Shown here piece after piece: positions 32,313 to 40,700 of a stretch of 51,528 nucleotides of DNA. Made by a program: the position numbers and the translations under genes. Under the pieces are notes generated by a model. The model was given only the letters and a program-made list of their open reading frames with translations, was not told the origin of the DNA and did not search any database. Position 1 is the first letter of the stretch, and every line of letters begins with the position of its first letter. Origin of the DNA: an uncultured Saprospiraceae bacterium (lineage in GTDB: Bacteria; Bacteroidota; Bacteroidia; Chitinophagales; Saprospiraceae); assembly GCA_937944245.1 (NCBI GenBank), contig CALDYY010000083.1:1-51528 (forward strand), in the 5' to 3' direction.

Positions 32313-32779
32313 CGGATTACTTTGATTACCAGTAAATTAATAGGTGAATGAATCGCACAGGGCGATTAAAGAGGTAAATCGTAAAACAGCATGAGGGTAG
32401 TGTCTTTAAAGAAAGAAACTAAGTTCTTATTGGAATAAAACCTAACTGATGAAAAGGAGACAAATATTGAAGTGTCTTTGCACTAACTTCTGCACAAAGG
32501 CAGATATAAAAGGGAACTAAACGTACACTTACAGACTTTAATCGTGTCATGGGATGAATTTTATAATGCTTCTTCGAGAAGCAGCACCACTTTTATAAAA
32601 CAGACTTTTTTCAAAAATAACTATATTACAAATGTACGGCATTCCTCAAGGAATGTTATCCCTAGAACAAGGTATTTTAATTTTTTAACATATCTAGCTC
32701 AATAAGTATGTGAATATTATTTGTGCTGGGTAAGAAACTAATGTAAAAATTCATTTCCTCAGCATATTATTCAGTATTA
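32313..32779. other. 467-base intergenic region upstream of the dockerin gene
   Basis: No gene was found on either strand. There are two short stem-loops: TGCTTCT-tcg-AGAAGCA near 32567-32583, and CATTCC-tcaa-GGAATG near 32640-32655. CAAATGTA at 32629-32636 would be a full TAnnTTTG -7 element on the minus strand, but it has no matching -33 element. The region should hold the promoter of the dockerin-led cluster; I cannot place it with confidence. Confidence 0.4.
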
Positions 32780-33421
32780 CTAACTAGCTAAAGTTTGGGC
32801 TTGATAAATTAATCGGACAAGGTCTCTTGTTGTGCTTACGCCTATTTTTCGCATGATGTTTTTGCGGTGTACACCAACCGTTTTGTCGCTAATTTCAAGT
32901 TGATTGCCAATTTCTTTATCCGATTTTGCGGTAGCTATCCAGGCTAGTATTTCTTGTTCTCTTTTTGTAAGTGGATAGCTTTTAGCTACCAATTTCAGGT
33001 CTTCTTCTGTCCAAATATCGTTGATAGCAATACCTTTTCCCCAGTAGGATTTACCTTGTAAAACGTTAGCAATAGCTTGCGGAATTTCATCTAAATGATT
33101 GGTTTTCAACAAATATCCATTTACGCCAAGTTCGAGTACCTCTTTTACAATAGCTGCTTCATTGTGTTTGGTAAGTACCAATATTTTGAAGGGATAATCT
33201 TTTCTCTTCAGATTTTGTAGCACTTCAATACCTGTCTGATTGGGCATATCCAAATCAAGGAGGAGTAAATCAAACGTCAGTGTAGAAAGGAGTTGAAGCA
33301 GTGTTGTACCATCCAGTGCAGTTGCCACAATTTCTACGTATGGCATTTTATTCAGAAAGGCACTTAGCCCGCTCAAATAAACAGGATGGTCGTCAGCAAG
33401 AACGAGTTTGTATATTTTCAT
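32780..33421 (-). CDS. NarL/LuxR-type response regulator (orphan)
   Basis: A 213-aa two-component regulator. The receiver domain (1-120) has the acidic pair Asp10/Asp11, phospho-acceptor Asp56 in LLLLDLDMP, Thr84 and Lys106, so it should be phosphorylatable. A LuxR-type helix-turn-helix occupies 145-210 with LTKREQEILAWIA and KEIGNQLEISDKTVGVHRKN. No histidine kinase is nearby. TACCTTTG at 33490-33483 is a good -7 element without a -33 partner. It lies just upstream of the long region in front of the dockerin cluster, so it is a candidate regulator of that cluster by position only. Confidence 0.92.
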   Translation of the reverse strand: MKIYKLVLADDHPVYLSGLSAFLNKMPYVEIVATALDGTTLLQLLSTLTFDLLLLDLDMPNQTGIEVLQNLKRKDYPFKILVLTKHNEAAIVKEVLELGVNGYLLKTNHLDEIPQAIANVLQGKSYWGKGIAINDIWTEEDLKLVAKSYPLTKREQEILAWIATAKSDKEIGNQLEISDKTVGVHRKNIMRKIGVSTTRDLVRLIYQAQTLAS

Positions 33422-33541
33422 GTGTTTCTAGCAGTGGTTGACTATGGTTTCTTCTAATCAGTAGAAGTTACCCATCAACAAACAAAGGTAAAACACATTT
33501 TTAAAATAAATATATTTTTAATAAAAATTTATCACAGTACC

Positions 33542-34816
33542 TTATAATAATCTGATCGCTACTGCGTTTCGGTGAGCCTCAAGTTGTTCAGCACTTGCCA
33601 TAGCTTCCACCGTAGCAGCGATATTGGCTAAACCTTCTTTTGATAATTTTTGATAAGTAATTTTTTTCACAAATGAATCGAGTGAAACACCGCTATAAGC
33701 TCTTGCGAATCCATTAGTAGGTAAGGTATGATTAGTGCCAGAAGCATAGTCACCAACAGACTCTGGAGTATAATTGCCTAAAAAGACTGAACCCGCATTG
33801 ATGATACCTTCTGCAAATGCTTCCACTTCTTCTACTGCCAAAATTAAATGCTCTGGCGCATAGGTATTGATAATGGCTTGAGCGGCAGTTCTATTTTCCA
33901 AAATAACTGCTACGCTATTAGCTAAAGCCTTGATTGCCATTTCCTTTCTAGGCAATCGTTGTAATTGCTGCTCAATTTCTTGTTCTACAGCTTTCACAAA
34001 TTGATGGTCAAAAGCAATAAGCACTACTTGGCTATCTACACCATGTTCTGCTTGCGATAATAAATCGGCAGCCACAAATGCAGGATTTGCGGTGTGATCT
34101 GCACAAACCAATACTTCTGAAGGACCTGCTGGCATATCTATTGCAACACCTTCTTTGTTGACCAACTGTTTAGCTGTGGTGACGTATTGATTGCCTGGAC
34201 CAAAAATTTTATACGTTGCCGAAATGGTTTCTGTTCCAAAAGCCATAGCTGCAATAGCTTGTGCGCCACCTACTTTAAAAATGCGATTTACGCCTACTAA
34301 ATCAGCCGTAAAGAGGATAGCAGGGTGAATTGTACCATCCTTTTGGGGTGGTGTACAAAGCACAATTTCTTGACAACCCGCAATTTTAGCAGGTACACCC
34401 AACATCAAAATAGTAGAAAACAACGGAGCTGTCCCTCCTGGAATGTACAAACCCACTTTTTCGATAGGTACACTTTTGCGCCAACATTGTATGCCAGGCA
34501 TTGTTTCTATTACTTCGACTGCTGATGTTTGTTTACTGTGAAAAGCACTTATATTGTGGTGCGCCGTTTGAATAGCTTTTTTCAAACCAGGTGCTACTTG
34601 AGCTACCGCCAATGCGATTTCTTTAGGTTTGACTTCGAGGTCGCTCAAGGTAACTTGGTCAAATTTCAGCGTAAAATCTCTTAGTGCCTTATCACCACCT
34701 GTCTTCACGGCTTCGATTACTTCGGATACCACTCGTTCCAAATGTTGTGTACTCATCATTGGGCGGCTCAGTAGCTCAGACCATGTATTTTGAGGTGGAT
34801 TGTTGTAAATTTTCAT
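33542..34816 (-). CDS. hisD: Histidinol dehydrogenase
   Basis: A 424-aa NAD-dependent zinc enzyme that oxidises L-histidinol to L-histidine, the last step of histidine synthesis. Recognisable segments include GLYIPGGTAPLFST, VGGAQAIAAMAFGT, IFGPGNQYVTTAK, MPAGPSEVLV, LLSQAEHGVDSQV (zinc/active-site Gln-His), YAPEHL and SGTNHTLPTNGFAR. Length and start (ATG at 34816) are normal. No other his gene is present. It appears to be the last gene of a run with an MscS channel and two unknown proteins, spaced 12-21 bases apart. Confidence 0.95.
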   Translation of the reverse strand: MKIYNNPPQNTWSELLSRPMMSTQHLERVVSEVIEAVKTGGDKALRDFTLKFDQVTLSDLEVKPKEIALAVAQVAPGLKKAIQTAHHNISAFHSKQTSAVEVIETMPGIQCWRKSVPIEKVGLYIPGGTAPLFSTILMLGVPAKIAGCQEIVLCTPPQKDGTIHPAILFTADLVGVNRIFKVGGAQAIAAMAFGTETISATYKIFGPGNQYVTTAKQLVNKEGVAIDMPAGPSEVLVCADHTANPAFVAADLLSQAEHGVDSQVVLIAFDHQFVKAVEQEIEQQLQRLPRKEMAIKALANSVAVILENRTAAQAIINTYAPEHLILAVEEVEAFAEGIINAGSVFLGNYTPESVGDYASGTNHTLPTNGFARAYSGVSLDSFVKKITYQKLSKEGLANIAATVEAMASAEQLEAHRNAVAIRLL

Positions 34817-34837
34817 GTTTGTTTATCTCTTGTTTAC

Positions 34838-35485
34838 TCAATTTGGCGTGTAAGTACGCAAAAATTGCGACAGCTTAATGAACTGCTCCAGTGCTTTAGA
34901 AGTTGCTGCTCTAGTTTCAAATCCTTGTAAATATTCCTCAACAAGTTGATCTAAATTGGGTTCAAAAACAAGTTTAGCAGCAACAATACCCCTCAAGGCT
35001 CTATTGGTATAGTTCAATGACCAAGTACAGGAATCTTGTGGATGCTCATTTAGCACTTGATGTATATTTTTAATATCTTGTAAATCAGATAACTGCGCTA
35101 ATCCTTCTCGAATTAGGTAGTTGTGAATGGCATCCACTATTTCCACTGCGTCTTTTGGCGACGATAATTTGTATTTCTGATAAGGTTGTTCTTGTAAATG
35201 ATGAATAGAAGAAATTAAAGTATTACTGTAAGGTTGAAAATCAATCCATCCCGTAGTAAATGGATAAGCCAAACTTTCTATCGCATTGTGCCGAATACCG
35301 ATGAAAATATCTACCCAATTTTCATCTTCATAATGCGTGATGCTGTACAATAAATTTTGAAAACCAAAAGCGGTTTCTTTTCTAAATTGCTGATAATGGG
35401 GTATGTGCTTAAAATCTAAACTTTGCATCATTTCCCCTAATCGAGATAAGCACCAATAATTTCTTTGTTGAAATATTTTGTCCAA
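34838..35485 (-). CDS. Unknown protein (215 aa)
   Basis: Not recognised. A soluble protein of mixed character with no signal peptide or membrane segment, rich in aromatic residues (NYWCLSRLGEMM, TTGWIDFQPYSN, CTWSLNYTNRALRG). It lies 12 bases downstream of the 132-aa gene and 21 bases upstream of hisD, so cotranscription is likely. A DUF4304-like assignment was considered but there is no clear motif to support it. Confidence 0.7.
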   Translation of the reverse strand: MDKIFQQRNYWCLSRLGEMMQSLDFKHIPHYQQFRKETAFGFQNLLYSITHYEDENWVDIFIGIRHNAIESLAYPFTTGWIDFQPYSNTLISSIHHLQEQPYQKYKLSSPKDAVEIVDAIHNYLIREGLAQLSDLQDIKNIHQVLNEHPQDSCTWSLNYTNRALRGIVAAKLVFEPNLDQLVEEYLQGFETRAATSKALEQFIKLSQFLRTYTPN

Positions 35486-35497
35486 GTTACTGCTCTT

Positions 35498-35896
35498 TTA
35501 TTTCAGTTGCTGTCTTATCCAATTTATTCTATCCTCGCGCTCCATTGAATAAACCTCGCTATGTTGCTGCGCGTATTCCAGCAAAAGAAGAAGTTTGGCA
35601 AGAAACATTTTATAGTCTTCCTTATCTGATTGGTCATGCGTTTGACGTGCTTCAAAGAAAAACAGTTCAGCTAATGCCTCGATTTGAGGAAGTTGGCATT
35701 TCTTTTCGATTAGCAGCCAACTCATAAAATTTGCTATTGGCTGCGAATTTGCTTCTGCCCTGTCAAAAGGTAAGTAACTGATGTAGGCTTGCTCCAACAG
35801 AGGCAGCGTCTCTTTCCAATCTTTGTTAAATATCAATTTAGCAAGCACTTTGGTAATATCTTGTACTAATCTCTCAAAATAATCTTGCTTTATCAT
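35498..35896 (-). CDS. Unknown small helical protein (132 aa)
   Basis: Not recognised. The whole sequence looks alpha-helical with TPR-like spacing and acidic surface residues; it begins MIKQDYFERLVQDITKVLAK and ends with a basic helix. No signal or membrane segment. The MscS-type channel gene ends 20 bases upstream and the next unknown gene starts 12 bases downstream. A plus-strand frame at 35545-35727 overlaps it and is taken as a shadow. Confidence 0.7.
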   Translation of the reverse strand: MIKQDYFERLVQDITKVLAKLIFNKDWKETLPLLEQAYISYLPFDRAEANSQPIANFMSWLLIEKKCQLPQIEALAELFFFEARQTHDQSDKEDYKMFLAKLLLLLEYAQQHSEVYSMEREDRINWIRQQLK

Positions 35897-35916
35897 AATT
35901 GTCGAAAGAGCGTGGT

Positions 35917-36765
35917 TTAACTATTTTCCTCTTTGTATGGTATCACTTCGATAGTTTCTGTATCTAACAAGCTCAAAGGAATAATAATTTTGCTTCGGTT
36001 GTCTTCGGCTAACAATGTAAGCGAAGTGCTATCCATTTTCTCAACAACTCCTTTTTTATCGTTTAGTTTTATGATGTCGCCAATATTAATTTTTTTTCGA
36101 TTATAAAAATAAGCAATGTGGTTGGACATAATAGTTTTAGAGGCTAAACCGTAACCAATGGAAAAGGCTAAAACAATGCCTGCTAGAATAATAGATAAGT
36201 TAGCAGTAATAAAATCAGTATTTATTTTAGCCTGTTCCAATGCTAACATTAACACGTTGAGTAGAATAAAGTAAAAGATAAAACCCGATACAAATTTAGA
36301 AGCGGGCACGTTAAGTGATTGCAGTGCAGCAAGGGAAACATCTTGCACAAAATCAGCAATAATCAAGCCTATTGCCAATAGCATCATAGCTGTAACCAGC
36401 GAAGGAACGTAATTAACTGCCTCTTTTACTAAATTGGAAACAGCATCCATCTTCAGAACATCCGTAGCAGCCACCAACACAATCAATAATCCCAAATAAT
36501 AAACAATTTGAGCCAATAATTTGCTAGGCTTAACCGCTATATCATTTGCTGCTAAAAAATCAATTTTGTTAATGCTATTGTCTGCCAATTTATCAATACC
36601 TATCTTTTCAAGTACCTTGCGCACAATTCGAGAAAGCACCTTAACAATAATGAACCCAGCTAAGACAATAACTAATGCTCCTAGAATGTTTGGAGCAAAT
36701 TGCGCAAATTGCTTCAGCAATTCGTTGAGCACATTAAATGTTTCTACTTGTAGTCCTATTTGCAT
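35917..36765 (-). CDS. MscS-type mechanosensitive ion channel
   Basis: Inner-membrane protein of 282 aa. Four to five transmembrane helices are visible: about 25-50, 85-105, 120-145, 158-178 and 188-213. The last contains a pore-helix-like segment SIILAGIVLAFSIGYGLASK. A short beta domain follows (KINIGDIIKLNDKKGVVEKM, then SKIIIPLSLLDTETIEVI). This is the TM-helix/MscS arrangement used for osmotic release. The C-terminal MscS domain is shorter than in E. coli MscS. It lies 47 bases after a small gene linked to a sigma factor. Confidence 0.85.
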   Translation of the reverse strand: MQIGLQVETFNVLNELLKQFAQFAPNILGALVIVLAGFIIVKVLSRIVRKVLEKIGIDKLADNSINKIDFLAANDIAVKPSKLLAQIVYYLGLLIVLVAATDVLKMDAVSNLVKEAVNYVPSLVTAMMLLAIGLIIADFVQDVSLAALQSLNVPASKFVSGFIFYFILLNVLMLALEQAKINTDFITANLSIILAGIVLAFSIGYGLASKTIMSNHIAYFYNRKKINIGDIIKLNDKKGVVEKMDSTSLTLLAEDNRSKIIIPLSLLDTETIEVIPYKEENS

Positions 36766-36812
36766 TTGAGTGTTCTTTATATATTCTTGAATACGAATTT
36801 CAGGGTTAAGTG

Positions 36813-37040
36813 CTATTGTTCTTTTACTTCATTTATTATGCCTTGTGTGGGTGATTCTTCAACGCCTCCCCCCATGTTTACTAGTGTATCTTTAAAATGG
36901 ATAAGATAAAGCTCTAACGTTTTGCTCAAAAATTGATAGAATCCAATTTTCCCTGCAATGTCTTTTTCTATTTTCTCTGCCATGCCAGAAGCAAAAAAAT
37001 TATTGGCGTGTTCTTCTTCAATGAGTTTAAATGATATCAT
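36813..37040 (-). CDS. Small unknown protein coupled to an ECF sigma factor
   Basis: A 75-aa soluble protein whose ATG overlaps the sigma factor stop (ATGA), so the two are translationally coupled. It has no membrane segment or HCC zinc motif, so it is not a standard anti-sigma factor. Residues 10-55 look helical (NNFFASGMAEKIEKDIAG, FYQFLSKTLELYLIHFKD), followed by a Gly/Pro linker. A role modulating the sigma factor is inferred only from position. Confidence 0.65.
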   Translation of the reverse strand: MISFKLIEEEHANNFFASGMAEKIEKDIAGKIGFYQFLSKTLELYLIHFKDTLVNMGGGVEESPTQGIINEVKEQ

Positions 37041-37612
37041 AATTGTTTAGTTTTTTTTACTGTTCCCTTTTCAGCAGCAGTGCTGCGAATGGATTGCGCC
37101 TTCGCCTTTGCTCTTTTTAGCCGCATCTTTATAGCACTTTCTGTTTTATCTAGCATTTCAGCAATTTCTTTTATGGATAAATCATCTTGATATTTCATCA
37201 GGAGTATCGCTCTATCATCAACAGGCATTTCATCTAAAACCCTTTTAAGTTGAGTAACACTCAATTCAAAAAGCTCTTTTTCATTCAAATCGTCATCTGG
37301 CAAGTCAGGAGCTTTCTCAATATCATCAGAAAACAAGTCCTTCTGCTTTTTCTGCTTCCTCAAGTAGTCTATGCAATAGTTATAGGTGATAGAATAAACC
37401 CAAGTAGAAAACTTTGACCTTTCACCAAATCGCGATAGACTAATAAAAATTTTCGTAAAAATCTCTTGAGTAGCATCTTGAGCTAGTACCTCATCTTTGA
37501 GCAAAGAGATACATTTGCTATATACTTTGCCAGCATACCTGTTATAAAGTATGCTGAAGCATAGGGGTGCTTCTCGTGCGAGGTGATTCTTAATTACCTC
37601 ACTGTCTTCCAT
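37037..37612 (-). CDS. RNA polymerase ECF sigma-70 factor
   Basis: About 191 aa from ATG 37612; a TTG eight codons upstream is less likely. Region 2 spans 25-95 (ILYNRYAGKVYSKC, DATQEIFTKIF, FSTWVYSITYNYCIDYLRK). Region 4 spans about 115-175 (LKRVLDEMPVDDRAILLMKY, LSIKEIAEMLDKTESAIKMRLKRAK). A basic tail ends the protein. It is the first gene of a run into a small protein, an MscS channel, two unknowns and hisD, which may form its regulon or operon. The classic transmembrane anti-sigma partner is absent. Confidence 0.93.
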   Translation of the reverse strand: MEDSEVIKNHLAREAPLCFSILYNRYAGKVYSKCISLLKDEVLAQDATQEIFTKIFISLSRFGERSKFSTWVYSITYNYCIDYLRKQKKQKDLFSDDIEKAPDLPDDDLNEKELFELSVTQLKRVLDEMPVDDRAILLMKYQDDLSIKEIAEMLDKTESAIKMRLKRAKAKAQSIRSTAAEKGTVKKTKQL

Positions 37613-37783
37613 TTTCGCATTACAAGGCTTGTTCAAATCAATTTATTTTGGTCAAGCAAGAATGCCCGAAGATAGGAAGTTTAATAGCAAAAAATCAAAG
37701 ACGAATACGAAAAAAAATGCACTGTTAATTAATATTTGACGTAAAGGCTTGTAAAAAGTATCGTTTTGAGTGTATTATTTTTT

Positions 37784-38503
37784 TTATTTTAACACTTCTC
37801 GTAAGATGAGATGTGCCTGAATCTCAGAAAGATGCTCAATGTGTAATTGATAATAAGTCAATAGGGCTTTCAAAAGATGTGCTCGGGCTGCATTATTGAT
37901 GATAATTTCATGTGATTGCTCAATAGGTGTAGTACACAACTGAGCCAATAAACGGCTTGCTGCCTCATCTAAAGCATATTTTATGGGTAAAGCATCCACA
38001 AAGTTGCCTTCTTGTAGATCGAAAAATGGCGTCCCTGAAGTACAATCACCGCTTGGGGCAAAACCAAGAAATTGACTCAGTTTGACCAAAAAACAAAGAT
38101 GAATATTTACTACAGAGTGTGGGCTTTTATCCAGCCACTCGAAAGTGTGATATAAAAAATCGAACAAATCCTCATTTTGTTCCGTTTGACTCAAACATTT
38201 TTGCGCAACCTCAACTATGAATAAGCCTATACCACTACGTTTTATTTCAAAAGGAATTCGCTGGTAAATATGTGCTGGCTTAATTTCTTTTAGCCTATTC
38301 AAATCGCGGTCTTCCCTATCATAAGCTACAATTTCGACTAATGACATCACTTGCAGCAAACCCGCACTAACTTTTGATTTTTTAGCTCGAACACCAGAAA
38401 TAATATACTTCTTCACTCCTTGTGCTTCTGTGAATATTTCTGTTATGATGCTAGTTTCCGCATATTTAAAAGAACGCAGAACGATTCCTCGTGTTTTTAA
38501 CAT
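37784..38503 (-). CDS. recO: DNA repair protein RecO
   Basis: A 239-aa recombination mediator that works with RecR/RecF to load RecA. The N-terminal OB-fold starts with KTRGIVLRSFKYAETSIIT, the usual opening of the family, and SGVRAKKSKVSAGLLQ matches the DNA-binding loop. The middle helical part contains FLVKLSQFLGFAPS and a CTSG segment, with one Cys at the zinc position typical of Bacteroidota forms. Length is normal. It lies between the glycosyltransferase and sigma factor genes on the same strand. Confidence 0.93.
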   Translation of the reverse strand: MLKTRGIVLRSFKYAETSIITEIFTEAQGVKKYIISGVRAKKSKVSAGLLQVMSLVEIVAYDREDRDLNRLKEIKPAHIYQRIPFEIKRSGIGLFIVEVAQKCLSQTEQNEDLFDFLYHTFEWLDKSPHSVVNIHLCFLVKLSQFLGFAPSGDCTSGTPFFDLQEGNFVDALPIKYALDEAASRLLAQLCTTPIEQSHEIIINNAARAHLLKALLTYYQLHIEHLSEIQAHLILREVLK

Positions 38504-38576
38504 GATGGTTAGCTTACGTTACTTTTCATAAAAGTGCAATTATTATTTTGAATGTTAATTGAAGCAAAACACTCTT

Positions 38577-38592
38577 AGAGAACTTATTCTCT
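38577..38592 (-). terminator. Weak hairpin after the glycosyltransferase gene
   Basis: AGAGAA and TTCTCT pair around a four-base loop; on the minus strand this is followed by a T-rich stretch (GTGTTTTG). It is short for a terminator and may only contribute to 3'-end formation before recO. Confidence 0.3.
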
Positions 38593-38602
38593 TGCACTAA
38601 GT

Positions 38603-39334
38603 TCACTTTCGATAGCTGCTAAAAAAGCTACGCCATTTCATTTCCAATACACCCAATATGGCTTCGTTGACAATTTTACCTGACATTTTAGATACGCCCT
38701 CCACGCGGTCTGTAAAAGTAATAGGAATTTCTTTTAGTTGGAATCCGAGTTGATGTGCTGCAAATTTCATTTCAATTTGAAAGGCATAACCAATAAATCG
38801 TATTTTATCTAAGTCAATCGTGCTCAATACTTTATTGGTGTAACAAACAAAACCAGCCGTAGGGTCTTTTACAGGCATCCAAGTTACCAAACGCACGTAA
38901 AGCGAAGCACCGTAAGAAAGAAAAATGCGGTCGAAGGGCCAATTCGTTACCTTCCCACCTTTAATGTAACGCGACCCGATAGCAAGGTCAGCTTTTTTTT
39001 CATGGCAAGCCTCGAATAGACGAACAAGGTCGCTAGGACTATGAGAAAAATCGGCATCAATCTCAAAAAAATAGTCATAATTACGTTCCAAACCCCATCT
39101 GAATCCAGCAATATAGGCAGTGCCAAGCCCTAATTTACCAGAGCGTTCTAGCAAATGCAGCCGATTAGGATAAACCGTTTGAAGTTGTTTAACAATAGCT
39201 CCTGTACCATCTGGTGAGCCATCATCTACCACTAAAATATCAAATGATACTGGTAAATCAAAGATAGCTTCAATGATTCTTTTAATATTTTCCTGTTCGT
39301 TGTAAGTTGGTATAATTGTCAGATTCCTTATCAA
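38603..39334 (-). CDS. Polyprenol-phosphate glycosyltransferase (GT2, dolichyl-phosphate mannose synthase-like)
   Basis: A 243-aa cytosolic-face enzyme that probably moves a mannose-type sugar from a nucleotide donor to polyprenyl phosphate. GT2 motifs: IPTYNEQENI, VVDDGSPDGTG, the DXD-type EIDADFSHSP, and GSRYIKGG. No C-terminal GtrA membrane part is present, so it is the soluble form. The start is TTG at 39334: the reading frame has no ATG before the first motif and meets a stop codon 14 codons upstream. It is divergent from the next gene across a 345-base region. Confidence 0.9.
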   Translation of the reverse strand: MIRNLTIIPTYNEQENIKRIIEAIFDLPVSFDILVVDDGSPDGTGAIVKQLQTVYPNRLHLLERSGKLGLGTAYIAGFRWGLERNYDYFFEIDADFSHSPSDLVRLFEACHEKKADLAIGSRYIKGGKVTNWPFDRIFLSYGASLYVRLVTWMPVKDPTAGFVCYTNKVLSTIDLDKIRFIGYAFQIEMKFAAHQLGFQLKEIPITFTDRVEGVSKMSGKIVNEAILGVLEMKWRSFFSSYRK

Positions 39335-39679
39335 TGCTATGGTTATAAGATTAAATAGTTTACAAACGCTACGAAATCAAAAATAATACGTTCAATAATT
39401 TCAGCATAAACATCCCACCGAGTTCGTGCTGAATATTTTTAACTGTTGCTTGATTTTATTTTGGCAAGCCAGTTAGTTTCAAAGGCGAAGATAAGAGGGA
39501 TTTTCAAAACTTAGGAAAGGGTAATGACCTTTCAAAGAATTATTAGACGGCAAGTTGTAATTTACCCCTGTTTTATGGATTGTAATGTTTACTTTTGCAA
39601 TTAAGATGCCAAATCTGTAACTTATAAATGATTAATTTAAGTTCGTGAAGCAAATCTTAAAACTAAAGCATCTTTTATT
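39335..39679. other. 345-base divergent intergenic region
   Basis: No gene was found. TACTTTTG at 39590-39597 is a full -7 match on the plus strand, about 83 bases before the ATG at 39680; the -33 position (39567-39570, CCTG) matches poorly. GAAAGG-gtaatga-CCTTTC around 39515-39533 forms a small hairpin. The minus-strand promoter for the glycosyltransferase is not clear. Confidence 0.4.
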
Positions 39680-40675
39680 ATGAGTAGATTAATGAAAATT
39701 TCGATTGCTTTGATAACAGGCTTAATTATCATAGCAGCACTTTCCTACCAAAACAAAGATTACATTAGTAGTTTCTTCTTTGGTGAGGCAGTGCCAACCA
39801 CTCCAATAGAGAACAACAATGCTGTGTATGTGGAAAATGAGCCTTTAGCTATCAAGGAAGTTACTGTTCCAAAGCATAATTGTACGTTAACGGGTGAAGT
39901 ATTGGAGGGCAACCAAAAGTTCTTCCACACCAAAAATAGATTAATTGCTATCCTTGCCAACAAAAGCACGTTTGACGAGTCGTTAGGAGAAAGTCATCGA
40001 GTATTTGTGGTATATAACACAGAAACTTGCGAACAAATACTCACACAAACACTACCTATTAACTTTAGCCCTGATTATCCTTATTATCTCACTAAAATTG
40101 ACTCTGTTAATGGTGAATTGGTTGGCGTTATTGGCGTAGATAAGTTTTATGTGTATGATGTCTCCAATAATTTACTTTCCCCTGCTTTGAAGCCAAAATT
40201 CAAGGGAGAACGCTACATGGAAGATGGGCAATCAGGAGCTATTGTAAGCCTTGAGCCATGGGGGCGCTACGTCATTGGCTACGCCCAAGACCAAGGAATA
40301 TTTGCCTACAATATGACCATTCCGCGAAGCCCAAAACAAGTTGACCCCATAGCTGAATTTGAGCAAGCAAATGAAAGCCATTCCACACTTTTTTTGCTGA
40401 GTATGCGAGGACAAAACGACCAAGCCGTACTACCGCAATATGATGCCAACACTAAAAAAATGGAATTAAACCCGCTTGTAGAAGAATCACAGGGCATTAC
40501 TCAACAAGTAACCAAGCGAGCAGGAAATAGACGGTATGTTGTTTTAAGATTGAATAATAAGTCTAAAATACCAGTAGCTGTGGATATGCAAACAGGCAGA
40601 CGCATTGAACTAACTGAAGACCTTATCAATAGCAGCGATGCAGCTATTGAAGCATTTTTGGAAAAGCAGAAATAA
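39680..40675 (+). CDS. Unknown membrane-anchored protein upstream of xylB
   Basis: Not recognised. A 331-aa protein with one N-terminal membrane segment (residues 6-22, KISIALITGLIIIAALS) and a large extracytoplasmic part. That part looks like a short beta-propeller: repeated strand-turn units such as NRLIAILANKS, VFVVYNTETCEQIL, FYVYDVSNNLLSP and GIFAYNMTIPRS. It ends 25 bases before xylB, so cotranscription with the xylose genes is possible. The link to xylose is by position only. Confidence 0.65.
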   Translation: MSRLMKISIALITGLIIIAALSYQNKDYISSFFFGEAVPTTPIENNNAVYVENEPLAIKEVTVPKHNCTLTGEVLEGNQKFFHTKNRLIAILANKSTFDESLGESHRVFVVYNTETCEQILTQTLPINFSPDYPYYLTKIDSVNGELVGVIGVDKFYVYDVSNNLLSPALKPKFKGERYMEDGQSGAIVSLEPWGRYVIGYAQDQGIFAYNMTIPRSPKQVDPIAEFEQANESHSTLFLLSMRGQNDQAVLPQYDANTKKMELNPLVEESQGITQQVTKRAGNRRYVVLRLNNKSKIPVAVDMQTGRRIELTEDLINSSDAAIEAFLEKQK

Positions 40676-40700
40676 ACAAAAAACAAAACCAACTTTTATT

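Noticed and set aside
33542-34816. Part of a histidine biosynthesis operon
   Set aside because: Neighbours are an MscS channel and unknown proteins; no other his gene is in the window.
37613-37636. TTG start for the sigma factor at 37636
   Set aside because: The ATG at 37612 starts directly before conserved region 2 and gives a normal length; the extra eight codons show no conservation signal.
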